This document shows, piece by piece, positions 1 through 11,900 of a stretch of DNA of 64,000 nt. Origin of the DNA: Antedon bifida (taxonomy: Eukaryota > Echinodermata > Crinoidea > Comatulida > Antedonidae); the NCBI GenBank assembly GCA_963402885.1, contig OY727098.1, forward strand, positions 13,564,717-13,628,716. The letters are read 5' to 3'. How positions within the stretch are numbered: position 1 is the first letter of the stretch; each line of letters opens with the position of its first letter. Both the position numbers and the translations under genes were made by a program. Under the pieces are notes generated by a model. That model saw only the letters and a list, made by a program, of their open reading frames with translations, did not search any database and was not told the origin of the DNA.

Positions 1-386
1 AGCTTGCCTAGCAGGCCTAGGCCGAATTAGCCTAATCCAGCTGTTAGTTGGATTAGAGGCTACCTCTGTTATAGCCTAGGCATAGAGTATGTTTTCAGAG
101 AACAATACTAAACTTTATTTAAATAATACGTTTTTGACAGGGTTTGATAGGCCTACGCTTAGTCTACAAGTTACTTTTTGTTTACTCGATAAATAAAACA
201 AACAACTCAAACAGAGATAAAATGAAATTGTGCTTCAAAATACGTATAGGGCCTAGTATCCATTAATTTATCCAATTTTCGTCACGCTCTAAGTAAAATA
301 ATAATTTTTTAAAACTTCATTGTAAGCCTAAATGTTAGTGCGGACATACCTACAGACATTATGCAAATTACCATACTATTACAAGT
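1..386. other. Non-coding, nothing recognised
   Basis: This A+T-rich stretch has taggcct-type words in its first 80 bases. No credible coding region, RNA gene or repeat with a second copy in the window was seen. Confidence 0.5.
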
Positions 387-1117
387 TTAAACTTGAATTT
401 AATTCGTCACTTTGACGAATTATAGGTGATCATTTTTATAAATTTATTAACATTAATATTTTTTAAACATGCACGTACGTTAACATACAATCGGAAAATG
501 TTGATGTATGCCATCCTATTATACGCTTATAGTGCTTAGTTGTGCCTATTATGTCATATCACATTATGTACAGTATACTGTATATCTATATACAGTGTAG
601 CATTGGTGAAATTACGGACACACATCATGTTCTAAGTTTTTGGCACTGATGACATTATCAAAATAAACTTGTGGATACCAATATCGAAAGATAATGAATT
701 GAGCAATAAAATATAACAATTAGAAGAAAATTTGGCACGTAGAAGCGCAGTGCTTTTTGAAATGTGTATAACTTTGACGAAAGAGATGAAAAAACTACTT
801 TTTAGTTTCAACTGGCCATATGATAACTTCATAACATTCGATAGGCTTAATTTTTATATGCATTCATATCTACATTTCACCTTCTCTCATAATAAGTTAT
901 AAACATCAAGGTCAACTTTAATTCAGAAGAGCTGTAAGGTATTCAACTATAAGTTGTAGGTGAAATTACGTAACCACCGTTATTCAAATTTTAAGACGTG
1001 ATGACGTCATCAAAATGAAAATATTGGCAACTCATGAGTAACATAATTGGTTGAGGTAGAATATATTAAAAATTTAAAAAAAATCGAGCACAGATAAGCG
1101 AGTTGCGCTCTGTAAAA
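387..1117 (+). repeat. Partial copy of palindrome-ended element X
   Basis: About 700 bases resemble the start of the element at 3901-7095, in the same order and orientation. Both begin with the hairpin aattcgtcactttgacgaat, then taggtgatcattt, then the shared acatgcacgtacgttaacat block. Similarity fades near 1117, where the copy at 3901 continues near 4622. Scattered substitutions and small indels mark it as an older or 3'-truncated copy. No protein is encoded. Confidence 0.75.
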
Positions 1118-2127
1118 CCCATTTTCGAACTATGGTGGGCTAAGATCCTGGAGGTACTAATAAATATATTTTTATTTCATATTTGAAATTAAGTGCCATT
1201 TCCGGCCATCGAGCAGCTCTATTTTTCCAAATTTTCAACCATGGTGGGGCTGAGGTCCTGTGACACTTAAAGGTGTATTGTCCCAAAAAAATGAAGGTCA
1301 GAATATTCTAAATTTAAATTGGCCATATCAAAGTAATATTAAAGTTATTCACTTTAAGTCGAAAATTCGAGCCAAAAACAAAAATTTTACGTAATTAACA
1401 GCTAAATTAATTTGATTACATTTCGTCTGGAAAATCGTCACGAGCGAAAGTAAACAAAGATTTCAAACCATGATTATACATTATGCATGATGCTAATTAG
1501 GATTGTTTACAACTCGTCACGGTTGAGAAGGTGTTTTCACACAGATCGCGAGGAAGTGATTATGCATACAGAGTAGCCAAATAAGCGCGTTGCATTATGA
1601 GATATGTTTTGATCGAAAACTTTGACTGGAAGTCAAAGTTATTTTTTGAGCCAAAAAACGTCTGTATTTCAGTAAAATGATTTTTTTTTCAATTAATTTT
1701 TGGTGAAAGTTAATAACTATTATGATACTTCAAAATGACCCACTTTTTTTCGAAATCTTTTATTTTTTTGGAATTTGACAAAGGGACAATACATCTTTAA
1801 CATATATTTTGATTTCCTATTTTCAATTATAATTGCCATTTTCGAACTATCGTGTGCTAAGATCCTACAGACACTAATAAATATATTTTTATTTCATATT
1901 TTAAATTAAGTGGAATTTCCGGTCATCAGTATTTTTCCAAATTTTCAACCAACCAACCATGATGGGGCTGAGGTCCTGGAGACACTTAATATATAATTAT
2001 GGTGGGCTAAGATCCTAATTCATATTTGAAATTAAGTGCAAAGATTGAGCAGCTCTCATATTTCAGCTCAAAAATTCTAAATTTCCATGGCTGTAACAGG
2101 TTTTTTTTGGGGGGGGGGGGGGGGGGC
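1111..2127. repeat. Diverged repeat block and poly-G tract
   Basis: A block of about 160 bases beginning cattttcgaactat and running through gctaagatcct and ggggctgaggtcctg occurs at 1120-1275 and again at 1840-2000, with a third fragment near 2000-2060. The block between them carries no gene. It ends at 2101-2127 in eight T followed by about nineteen G, a mononucleotide tract whose true length is uncertain in any assembly. Confidence 0.6.
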
Positions 2128-2377
2128 GTGGGTTGGTGTTGGTGTTATTTGCAATTACCATTTTCGCACCCCAGATATTTTTATAATTATTAGTTATTAC
2201 TCACAAAACTAAAAATATAATTTTGAACGACATAGGGATACAATTTTAGGCCCTATTTTGTGTCAGTTGGAGTTTTACAAACGTTTATTAGACATACAAC
2301 CGTTAGTGACGCTGTTTAAGGCCACATTTTGGGTATCTGGCATTATTTTTCCCAATCTGGCATTATTTGAGACTATG

Positions 2378-2459
2378 GGCGGCCATTAGGGCCAAAATAG
2401 ACAAACGTTGCCGTACGAACAATTCCGCTTCCGTAAGCCAAACAAATGGCGTTAAAGAC
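2378..2459 (+). repeat. Outer left arm of foldback element
   Basis: These 82 bases are the reverse complement, with few differences, of 8720-8803. They include ggccattagggccaaaatag and the motif aagccaaacaaatggcgtt. They are the outer part of the left arm of the foldback element that resumes at 8024. A LINE inserted at 2460 separates the two parts. Confidence 0.85.
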
Positions 2460-3900
2460 TATATCACTATTAAGCATCACCTATAAGTTAGCGTCTGGGT
2501 GTATAGCTAATCGAATAAAGAATGTATTAAGTCATATTATAAGTAGAGAGCAAAATGGTTTTATGCCAGATAGATTTATTGGCAAAAATATTAGACTAAT
2601 GAATGACATTATATGTATTAGTGAACAGTTAAAGATGACCGGTATGCTATTATTAATTGACTTCGAAAAAGCCTTCGACTCTGTTTCACATATATTTATT
2701 GATAGAGCCATGGAAATGTTTAACTTTGGTGAGTCTATTAGAAGGTGGATTACAATTTTTTATTCGGAAATGTATTCCTCAGTTAATGTTAAGGGTGCTA
2801 TGTCGAATCGTTTTAAAATTGAAAGAGGCTGAGACAAGGAGACCCTCTTTCTCCATATATTTTTCTAATTTGTGCAGAAATATTGAATAATTTAATAAAG
2901 CAAAACAAACTAATTAAGGGAGTTAAAATTAGAGATGAGGAATATACAATATCTCAATATGCAGACGACACTACCATTATACTTGATGGGTCTGAAGCAT
3001 CCCTGCATGCAATACTCGATACACTAGATACATACGAGAGTATTTCCGGTTTAAGAATAAATGAAGAAAAAACAAAAGTTGTATGGATAGGTAGTAAGAG
3101 AAGTAGTAATGTAAGGTTAAAAACAAGAAAAAAGATAAACTGGATAGGTAATGCCATATTTTCAATTTTAGGTATTGACTTTTCATTGGATGCAGTCCAA
3201 ATGATTAATGTAAACTATGAAAGAGTGTTTCTAACGATAGAGCGTATGATAAACCAATGGTCTAAAAGAAACTTGACAGTAATTGGTAAAATAACCATTA
3301 TAAAATCACTCTTGTTACCAAAATTAATTCATATGATCATGCCCTTACCGAACCCATCAAATGATTACGTAGTACGTCTTAATAATTTATTTTTCGTTTT
3401 ATTTGGCAAAACAAACCTGATAAAATAAATCGGCATCAAATGAAAAGTGATTACTTACATGGTGGATTAAGAATGGTAGATTTAAACTTTTTTTTTATGT
3501 CATTAAAAATAACTTGGTTGCGTAGAATTTTCAACAATAAATCCGAAGACAACCCAATATTTAAGCTATTTAAGTACATAACAAATTTGTCTAACTTTAT
3601 GCAACTTGAAACGAATTGTAAACGTCTGTCCAGCAGTAGAGATAATGTAAAAATTATCTTCTGGAGAGAGGTAATAGATGCATGGAGTAATTTTATTTCT
3701 ATTCATTATCCAAAGTCTGTTGACGAGCTATTACGAATACAAATTTGGAATAATGAAGTAATAAGAATAGGCAACGAATGTATAAGATATGGAAATTGGG
3801 AAAAAGCAGGTATTTTGTTTGTTAATGATTTGTTTAACAGCAATGGGCAATTTATGAATAAAAAAGAAGTCGAAGATACCTACGGTATTAAGATAAACTA
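2460..3900 (+). pseudogene. LINE reverse transcriptase fragment (Tx1/L1-like)
   Basis: The stretch encodes the palm of a LINE reverse transcriptase followed by the start of the C-terminal region. It starts at SLLSITYKLA, which matches RPITLLSVTYKL in the LINE at 13288. DFEKAFD and QYADD carry the catalytic aspartates. One base is missing near 2830, where the expected RGCRQGDPLSPY becomes RG followed by a stop; the next frame continues from about 2832. Another frame change lies near 3430, between the NPSNDYVVRLNN part and the GGLRMVDLN part. The reading frame is cut at 3900 by the element that starts there. The first methionine upstream (2446) belongs to the target duplication, not to the LINE. 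Confidence 0.85.
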
Positions 3901-5581
3901 GAATTTAATTCGTCACTTTGACGAATTATAGGTGATCATTTTTATCATTTTACTGAAATTAATTTTTTTTAAACATGCACGTACGTTAACATACGATCGG
4001 AAAATGTTGATGTATGCCATCCTATTATATGCTTATAGTGCTCAGTTGTGCCTATATGCCATATACAATATGTACAGTATATACTGTATATCTATATACA
4101 GTGTAGCATAGGTGAAATTACGGAACACACATGTTCTAATTTTTTGGCATGATGACGTTATCAAACTAAACTTTAAGATGACAATTTCGAAAGATAATTA
4201 ATTGAGCAAAAAAATATAAGATTTGGAAAAAAATTTGGCACGTAGAAGCGCTGTGCGCGCTCTTTGAATTGTGTATAACTTTGACGAAAAATATGAAAAA
4301 ACTACTTTTTCACTTCAACTGGCCATATGTTAACGTCACAACATCCGATAGGCTTAATTTTTATATGAATTAATATCTACATTTCATCAGCTTTTATAAT
4401 AAATTATAATCATCAAGGTAACCTTCAATTCTGAAGAGCTGTAAGATATTCAAATTTACTGCGAAGGTGAAATTACACGGCCTACGTTATTCAAGTTTTT
4501 ACGCGTGATGACGTCATTAAAATGAAGATAGTGTCAACTCATGATAAAGATAATTAATTAAGCAAGCACATACTGAAAGTTGTGCGAAATTCGAGCACAC
4601 ATAACCAAGATGCGCTCTGTTGAATGTGATAATCTACACAAAAAGATAACAAATCCTAATTTTTAAATTCAAGTGGCCATTTGATGACGTCACAACATTT
4701 TGTACATCAAATGTGTATATGAATTCATATCTACAACTCAATAGCTTCCTGAATAAGTTAAAAAAATTGGGGGTCATCTTGCATTCTGAAGAGTTATTTT
4801 CATTTTAAAAAGGCCTTATTTTTCACCATTTTCAGAACTTTTGTGAAATTAATGTGCGCATTTTGTCATTTTTAACATGCTCGTATAGCGTCATTTTAAG
4901 TCTGAATGGACTCAAAATCGGTAAATGTACTAAGGATTGTGAGTAGAATATGATTTATTATTATTATTAATTTTATTTTTTACGCTTTCTAAGATTCGCG
5001 TGCGCAAAAACGCATTTTTGCGCAGTAATTTTTTGAAACATGCAAATGGCCTAATTCATGCTCTAAATTGATCAAAACTTAATTTTGAGCTTTTTAAAAT
5101 TTTAACGCGCGATTTCACGCGCATGACCTTGAAACGCACGAGTTTTTATTTGCTAATATTTTTACCTTTACCTGAAATTTACGTGTAGTGAATTTCATTA
5201 ATATGTGATAATGAATTATGGAGATATGATTGATAATGTGATTTCACAAAATGGCGTATAAATGACGTCACGGATGAGTGATCACGCTGAAAAGCTTATT
5301 ATGTCTAAGTTAAAGTATTTGAAAGACATTGTGTAATTTTTGTGATCATTGCAATTCAACTTTTTGAGATAATTGTTACACAAAAAGTGTACAGAAAGAA
5401 TAAAAAAAACTAGATCTTAAACTCGTCACTTGAGGACGAGTTTGGTTATCCGCCCGCAACAAAACGTATCTTGCGTATTAAAGTACTTCTCAGTTATGAC
5501 TTTTCCAAAAAAGTAGCCTATTCAAAATTAAAACTGCCCTTTAAGTGTAATAACCAAATAAATCCTTTTTTGATTGTTTTC

Positions 5582-5656
5582 CCGTGATGGGATTCGAACC
5601 CGGTACCTGTGATACCAAAGTCGGTTGCACTACACATCGAGCCATATCAGCACCTG
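5582..5656 (-). repeat. tRNA-like SINE head or tRNA pseudogene
   Basis: On the - strand a stretch of about 75 bases has a B box (gggttcgaatccc) and an A-box-like tatggctcgatgtg at tRNA spacing. The anticodon and acceptor stems pair poorly, so it is unlikely to be a working tRNA. It is best read as the 5' head of a tRNA-derived SINE inside element Y. Confidence 0.55.
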
Positions 5657-6360
5657 GTGAAGAAAATCCGAAGAAAGAATCCTCGTTCATTCGGTATGTC
5701 GTGAACCCCCTCGATGCAAGTTGATTATTACATATCGAACTTAAATCATAATGTTTACTATGATGAAATCGTCACACATTTTAAACAGTGACATATTATG
5801 AAAGTGCATACTTTCAAGTTTAATATATTAACATGTAAAGAAAAAAGATAAACGTTATGTTTATTGTTTTACTCTTTGAATATGTTTATGTTTGTTTGAT
5901 GATAAATATTTCAAAAATTACATTTAATATGCAAATAATGTAGCCATCAAACACTTTTTAACATTCAAGACTATTATAAATTAGACCTATGATTCATACT
6001 CTGCAAGAAAATAAAATAAAAAAATGGGGTAACCTTGCATTCTGATGAACTGTTTCATTTTTAAAAGTAGACATATTTTGGAACATTTTCACAATTTGTT
6101 GACGTTTTCGTGCGCAACCTGTCATGTTTAACGTGCTCGTGGAACGCCATTTCAAGTTGAAAAGTGAATAAAATAACGTAAAATTGTTAACCGAAGATTT
6201 AAAAACACAAATCGTGTAAAAGAAATGCTCATACGTGTTCCCTGCGCCGTGCGCGCGTAAAAATGTGCGCAACAGTGGCAATTTTTTAAACGCTTAAAAT
6301 GACCTGAATCGTGCTCTAATTTAATCAGAAATTGATTTGGAGCATTTTAAAATTTCAAAC

Positions 6361-6945
6361 GCCATTTACGCGCGCACTTTCTAACGTTACAAATTGCGGT
6401 AGCGTTAAAAAAGTTAACTATTGATGTGAAGCAAACGTGGCTGAAAATGACGTTAAAAAATATTCGTTTGTTTCGAAGTTATAACCAATTTAAGATTTTC
6501 AGAAAATCACGCGTAACTTACGCTACGCGGCTCTGACATCGTCAAAAAGCTTGGCTGGACAACTTCAGTAAAATGTCTAAATGCTGAACAAGTTACAACA
6601 TATTATGTTTACACGTTGAAGAGAAACAGCGTGCACAAAATAAGAAGAGTAAAATATTTCAAACGCAATTTACGCGAAAACTTTCTAGTCTCCAAAAATT
6701 TGTTAAACATTCCAAAAGTTAGCCATTGATGTGAAGAAAACGTGGCTGAAAATTTCGTTAAAAAATATTTATCGGTTTCGAAGTTATGACCGATTTAAGA
6801 TTTTCAGAAAATCGCGCGTGACTTACGCTACGCGGATCTGACAGCGTCCAAAAGCTTGGCTGAACATCTTCAGTTAAATGTCTAAATGTTGACCAAGTTA
6901 CAACATGTTATGTTAACACGTTGAAGAGAAAACGCGTGCACAAAA
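6361..6945. repeat. Tandem duplication, about 290-bp unit
   Basis: The stretch 6361-6650 is repeated at 6655-6945 with about 15-20 per cent differences. Shared landmarks are ttgatgtgaag..aaacgtggctg, aagattttcagaaaatc, cttacgctacgcgg, aaaagcttggctg and acacgttgaagagaaa. It lies inside element Y near its right end and has no coding capacity. Confidence 0.75.
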
Positions 6946-7095
6946 TCTGAGAAAGAAAGAAGAATAATAAAAAAAAAAAGAAACACGTACAATAACAAAG
7001 GTTATCCGCTTGTGGCGGATAACCAAAAATAATAAAAAAAAAAATAAATAAAGATTTCATACAATAACAATAGGTGATCATTTTATTCTAAATGA

Positions 7096-7855
7096 TCACC
7101 TAATTATATAAAATTAATAGGATTAAGAAGGCTTCTTATGGAAAAATTTAACAATTTAATGATATGTGAAATTAAAAAAACAGTTTTGCTAGATATTCCA
7201 TTTCATATAAAAGTACTCTTTCAACAAAGAAAGGGATGTCGTATTTTTTATGATGTTTTAAATAACTCAATGTTTAAATCATGGAAAGCCCAAAAGAAAT
7301 GGGCAGAGAATAAATTTGTATTCAATAACGAACAATGGAAAACAATCTACCTAGCTCCACATACGTGTACAATGAATATTGTTTTAATATATTTTCAATA
7401 TAAAATTTTAAATAGAATAATTGCAACAAATGAACAATTATTTAAAATGAATATAAAAGAAACTTCAATGTGCTCATTTGCTCATCGAAACCATTCAGCA
7501 TTTGTTCTGTAATTGTCCAATAGTAAAAAGGATATGGAACCTCCTCCAGGAAAAAATTTCAGAAAAAACTGGAGTGCAATTTATTTTTAGTAAAGAGAGC
7601 ATAATTTTCGGATACCAAGATGCGAATCAGTTTTTTAATTTAAAAGCCATTAATGCAATTATTCTAATTGTAAAATCATTTATTTATAAAACTAAACTAG
7701 TTAAATGTAAGCCAACTATCAAAATGGTTATGAACGAGTTAAAAAGGTTTTATGAAACGGAAACATTTATTTATCATCAGAATTTTGAGGACAGTATTTT
7801 TAATACAAAATGGATAAAATTAGAAGCATTTATAAATCAAATAAGAAATTGTTAG
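7096..7855 (+). pseudogene. LINE C-terminal region (Tx1/L1-like)
   Basis: This is the C-terminal part of the LINE polypeptide, resumed after element X. It aligns by eye with residues 210-400 of the protein at 13688-14911: GCRIFYDVLNNS against GSKLIYNTLINS, WKTIYLAPHTCTMNIVLIYFQYKILNRI against WEIINTMSFSLTMSTPLIWFQYKIVHRI, and a Cys/His segment (C-x2-A-H-R-N-H, then HLFCNCPIVKRIWNLL) like the zinc-binding end of L1-type proteins. A frame change lies near 7480-7500 within that segment. A 3' untranslated region of about 130 bases and the poly-A tail follow. Confidence 0.8.
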
Positions 7856-8023
7856 AGATTAGAATAATTTTTAAGAACCGTTATTTAATTTGTTAGATGG
7901 ATATCTTTGTTGTTTTTGTTTGCTTTTAATTTTAATTTTTTATTTGAAAAATGTTTTTCCTTTGTAATGTATTATATGATGAAATAAAAAAAAAAAAAAA
8001 AAAAAAAAAATGGCGTTAAAGAC

Positions 8024-8803
8024 ATTATCCGCTCCCGTAAGCCAAACAAATGGCGTTAAAGACATAATTCATCGAGTAACAAACAAATATTGCCGTACGG
8101 ACAAACGCACATATTGCCGTATAAACAAATTGCCGTATGGTTAAATTGCCGAAAGGACAAAAATTGGCGTAAGGACAAATTGGCGTACAGTCTAACTAAA
8201 TTTAAACGTTGAGGGCAGCATAATATTTTAAAACCATGTGACTGAAACCACTCTGCTCTCTGAGGCCGGGTGGGGAGAGGGGGTTAAAAACATAATCATG
8301 GAAGCGAGAATTGTAACGAACTTTGGAAACAGAATTCAGCGCCTTGCAACTTCTCTCGAAAATAAGGAAATTAATCTAAATCACGTGCAATATTTTATAT
8401 GGGTTATGTAGAGATGCCATACAATTTGGACAATATTTTCGTTACAATTCTCGCTTCCATGATTAGGCCTATGTTACCCTCCCCACCCAGCCCATCGGGG
8501 AGAGAGCAGAGTGGTTTCGGTCACGTGGTTTTAAAATACTATGCTGCCCTCAACATTTAAATTTAGTTAGACTGTACGCCAATTTGTCCTTACACCAATT
8601 TTTGTCCTTACGCCAATTTTTGTCCTTTCGGCAATTTAACCATACGGCAATTTGTTCATACGGCAATGTGTGCGTATGTCCGTACGGCAATATTTGTTTG
8701 TTACTCGAGGAATTATGTCTTTAACGCCATTTGTTTGGCTTACGGGAGCGGAATTGTTCGTACAGCAACGTTTGTCTATTTTGGCCCTAATGGCCGTCCA
8801 TAT
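8024..8803. mobile_element. Foldback element, arms of about 300-380 bp
   Basis: The left arm (8024-8320, plus 2378-2459 outside the LINE) and the right arm (about 8440-8803) are reverse complements. They are separated by a loop of about 120 bases. Paired landmarks are catggaagcgagaattgtaa / ttacaattctcgcttccatg, gagggcagcata / tatgctgccctc, and several variants of the word ttgccgta(c/t)ggacaaa. A short extra copy of the ccgtaagccaaacaaatggcg block lies in the left arm. No open frame of interest was found; the 8636-8863 frame on the - strand is only the arm read through. Confidence 0.85.
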
Positions 8804-8864
8804 GAGACAGGAGGATAGGGCATAATTTAAATTATACTTCATCCTCCTTCGGTTTCGAATCAAT

Positions 8865-8949
8865 ATGCGTCCTGTTGGCTGCGCAGCGCCACAACCAGTT
8901 TTTAAAAGTTAACTAGCCTGTATCCCCCAACTACGACCTTCCACCTCTT
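8865..8949. repeat. Left inverted terminal repeat of DIRS A
   Basis: These 85 bases, starting atgcgtcctgttggctgcgc, are the reverse complement of 12893-12977 with about one mismatch. Weaker complementarity continues outward for about 35 bases. Confidence 0.9.
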
Positions 8950-11900
8950 CTGTTAACTGCGGTTAGCGCGTTGTCAAAATCTAACAATAAAATAGATTAT
9001 GCATGTCAGCCGAGTGGAAATAATAGATCCTCGACTCATGCTGTGGGCGCGATAAATCACGATGGTGAATCTACGCCCGCAGGCGAGAAACAACTATCAC
9101 GTCTTCCTAGCCGTGATATTCATGACAAGGCAGGCCTTCTGAGCCGAGGTGATAAGGAACTGCCACCACGGCCTAATGCCCGTGATAATGCACCCGTTAC
9201 CGATATTTTCTTTCTTTAGGACCATGCTCGGTGACGCACTTCAACATTTCTCTCGTAAATCTCGGTCTAGATCTAGATCAAAAAGACCACAAAAGAGAGG
9301 GAGATCTAGTTCCATGTCTCGTTCATCAGTCTCCTCAGATGAGGAGTATATCTTTAGGCATAGGCCTAGACTATCGCCAAAAAGACGATTAACTGATGAT
9401 GATATGATCTCAATTGTGGCAGGGAACGAGTTGGTCCAGGTACCAACCAGCTCAATCGAAAATGTGGAGCTAACAAACCCACACGAGGTCACACGAGGTG
9501 TCAAAGGGCACTGAATATTCCCATAAAGTACTAGAATGGTGGGAAGTCCAACGAACACATACGTTGGAACAAACAAAGAAAGACGATTTGTTGGGAGATC
9601 TAAAGCCAGATTCCTCAGTGGCGCGATTTTTCAAAGCTCCCGACATGCCCAAACCTATGAGAGACTCAATGAAACGAGCTAACACCAATGCATGGAAAAC
9701 AGATAATTCCATGTGGTCAATTCAAGAGGACCTCCTCCGAGCATCAATGCCTCTTCTAAAGGCCATTGAAATTAATAACCAAATGGGAAAAAACGAACTA
9801 AAACCTTTGTTAGAGTCGACTGGAAGCTTGCTAGGCTCGGCAATTCGGCGTATCTCTCTGTGGCGACAGGGGCATTCTGAACCCTTCATTAAAGAGGGCT
9901 ATCTCCAAAATGTCACCCCTTCAATGGAGTGCATCTTTGGCGAGAAGTGGTCAGAGAAAATCGAGGAAGAGGAAAAATTGAACAAAGTAACACAGAAACT
10001 TACTAAAGAGCCCAAAGTGGCAATAAAATACACACCCAGAAGCAAAGGAATTAGTGGGTATAGACAAAAGGCTGATCTTCTTACCAGGAAAAACAGAATT
10101 TTCGATATAAAAAAAGATCAAGTCATAGGCAATCGTATAAACCCGAACACAGTGCGTCTACTTCGACAGATTCCTTTCGTCAATTAAAAAAAACGAATAG
10201 ACAACCATTTTCAAAAAACTAGACAACAGAAAACAGTTCGATTCGGTACCCCATTTCTTCCGCTCTTATCAAGCCGGGGGAATACAATTTCACATAAACA
10301 AAGAAATTACGACAGATCCATGGATACGACAAACAGTAATGGGTTACAGAATCGAATTTTATCAAAAACCTGTTCAAACAAAAATACCCAATCAAATAAA
10401 AATGAATCGGCAATAGCAAACCATATGCGATCTAGAAATTAAAAAAAATGGTAAAAAAGGGCGCAATTGTCCAAGTCAAACCCGTTCGAGGTCAGTTCAT
10501 TTCAAACATTTTTGTGGTACCGAAAAGTTCGGGGGGATTCAGGCCGGTTTTCAACCTAAAACATCTCAATCGTTATATCAAATCAGACCACTTCAAGATG
10601 GAATCAATCAATCAAGTAAAACCACTAATAAGCACACGAAGCTTTATGGTAACCATCGATCTAAAAGACGCCTACTTTATGGTACCAATGTTTCACAAAC
10701 ACAAGAAGTTTCTCCGGTTTCTTTGGGGAAAAACTCTTTACGAGTTCCAAGTTCTACCGTTCGGTTTATCGGCAGCCCCTCGGGTTTTTACAAAACTGAT
10801 GAAGCCAGTCGTGGCTCATTTACGAATGAAAGCGATGAAGGTCGTAATTTATTTAGACGATCTGATCCTCATTACAAAATCCATAGAAGAACGTGTGCAA
10901 CAAAGGGATTACATTGTTCAATTTTCAATCAGTTAGGACTGACAATAAATACGGAAAAGTCCCAGCTATTTCCGTCCCAACACGTCCCTACCGGCCGAAA
11001 AAATGAAAAATATTCAAGCCACATGCAAAAACATAATAAAAAATCCAGTGATAAAAGCGGATGCACTTGCAAGCATCCTTGGGAAAATGACTGCCACTTC
11101 AGAAAATATACTTCCAGCTCCCCTATTCTACAGATCACTCCAATCCGAACTGATTCAATCAGTTCACAAAAATCCCACATATCAAGGTCAAATAAAATTA
11201 TCAAACCCCAGTATTCAAGAGTTAGTATGGTGGACCCATTGCTTACATCGATACAACGGAAAGCCAATTGTTCTGTCATGCCCAGAGCTAACGATAACGA
11301 CAGATGCGTCAACAAAGGGCTGGGGAGCCCATTGTGCACTAGGCAAACAGGGGGTCGATGGTCGGTAAAAGAAGCAATGTTTCACATCAATTACCTTGAA
11401 TTACTGGCAGTCTTCTTAGCAATACAGAGTTTTGCAAAGAATCTGACAGATTGTCATATTCTAATTCGATCGGACAACACCACAGCATTGTCATACATAA
11501 AGCACAAGGAGGGTACACACACAGCCACCCTGTCGCAGTTAGCGATCAGGTTCTGGAAGTGGTGCATAGAGAGGCGAATAACTCTTACAGCATACCATGT
11601 ACCAGGCAAAGAAATCTGATTGCCGATTACCATTCCCGGGTTTTTCAGGACAGGTTAGAATGGATGTTGAATCCGCTTCCATTCAAAAGGTTGTGCAACA
11701 GCCTGGGGTTTTACCCAACAATAGACCTATTTACCTCCAGGATGAATCACCAAACACCACGTTACATTTCGTGGAAACCGGATCCAGGAGCACTAACAGT
11801 GAATGCCTTTTCCATCAATTGGACGACCGAACACAACCATGCGTTTCCGCCCTTTTGTCTATTGGCACAGGTATTGAGGAAGACAATTCGGGACAAAGCC

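Larger units (their letters stand above)
5409..7026. mobile_element. Element Y, nested in X, same end design
   Basis: Y begins ctagatcttaaactcgtcac, folds into a hairpin with gacgagttt, and is followed by ggttatccgcc. It ends in the palindrome ggttatccgc-ttgt-ggcggataacc at about 7003-7026. The layout copies that of element X (start hairpin, word, then a terminal palindrome built from that word), but the words differ. Y is therefore a sister family inserted into X. It contains a tRNA-like SINE head and an internal duplication of about 290 bp. No protein is encoded; the open stretch at 5994-6281 on the - strand looks incidental. Confidence 0.6.
3901..7095. mobile_element. Non-autonomous element X with palindromic ends
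   Basis: This 3.2-kb non-coding insertion interrupts the LINE coding region at 3900/7096. Its left end is a hairpin (aattcgtca, short loop, tgacgaatt) followed by taggtgatcattt. Its right end is a palindrome formed by the same word and its complement, ggtgatcatttta / taaatgatcacc. A partial relative lies at 387-1117. No transposase is encoded. A hairpin near an end plus a subterminal inverted word recalls Helentron-type non-autonomous elements, but no autonomous partner is visible and no target duplication is clear, so the class stays open. Confidence 0.7.
2460..8010 (+). mobile_element. 5'-truncated Tx1/L1-like LINE, itself interrupted
   Basis: This is a non-LTR retrotransposon copy inserted in the left arm of a foldback repeat. 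The 16-base target duplication aaatggcgttaaagac lies at 2444-2459 and 8008-8023, and a poly-A tail of about 25 bases ends the copy. The body begins inside the reverse transcriptase domain, so the endonuclease and ORF1 are missing. Coding runs from 2460 to 3900 and resumes at 7096-7855. The gap is a 3.2-kb insertion. Motifs such as DFEKAFDSV, SQYADDT and NQWSKRNLTV match the LINE at 13288-16199, so both belong to one clade, L1/Tx1-like. Without the insert it is about 2.35 kb. Confidence 0.9.

Noticed and set aside
5582-5656. Working tRNA gene
   Set aside because: The B box is good, but the acceptor and anticodon stems do not pair well. A SINE head is more likely.
5994-6281. Open frame of 95 codons on the - strand
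   Set aside because: It lies inside non-coding element Y, with no recognisable domain or codon pattern.
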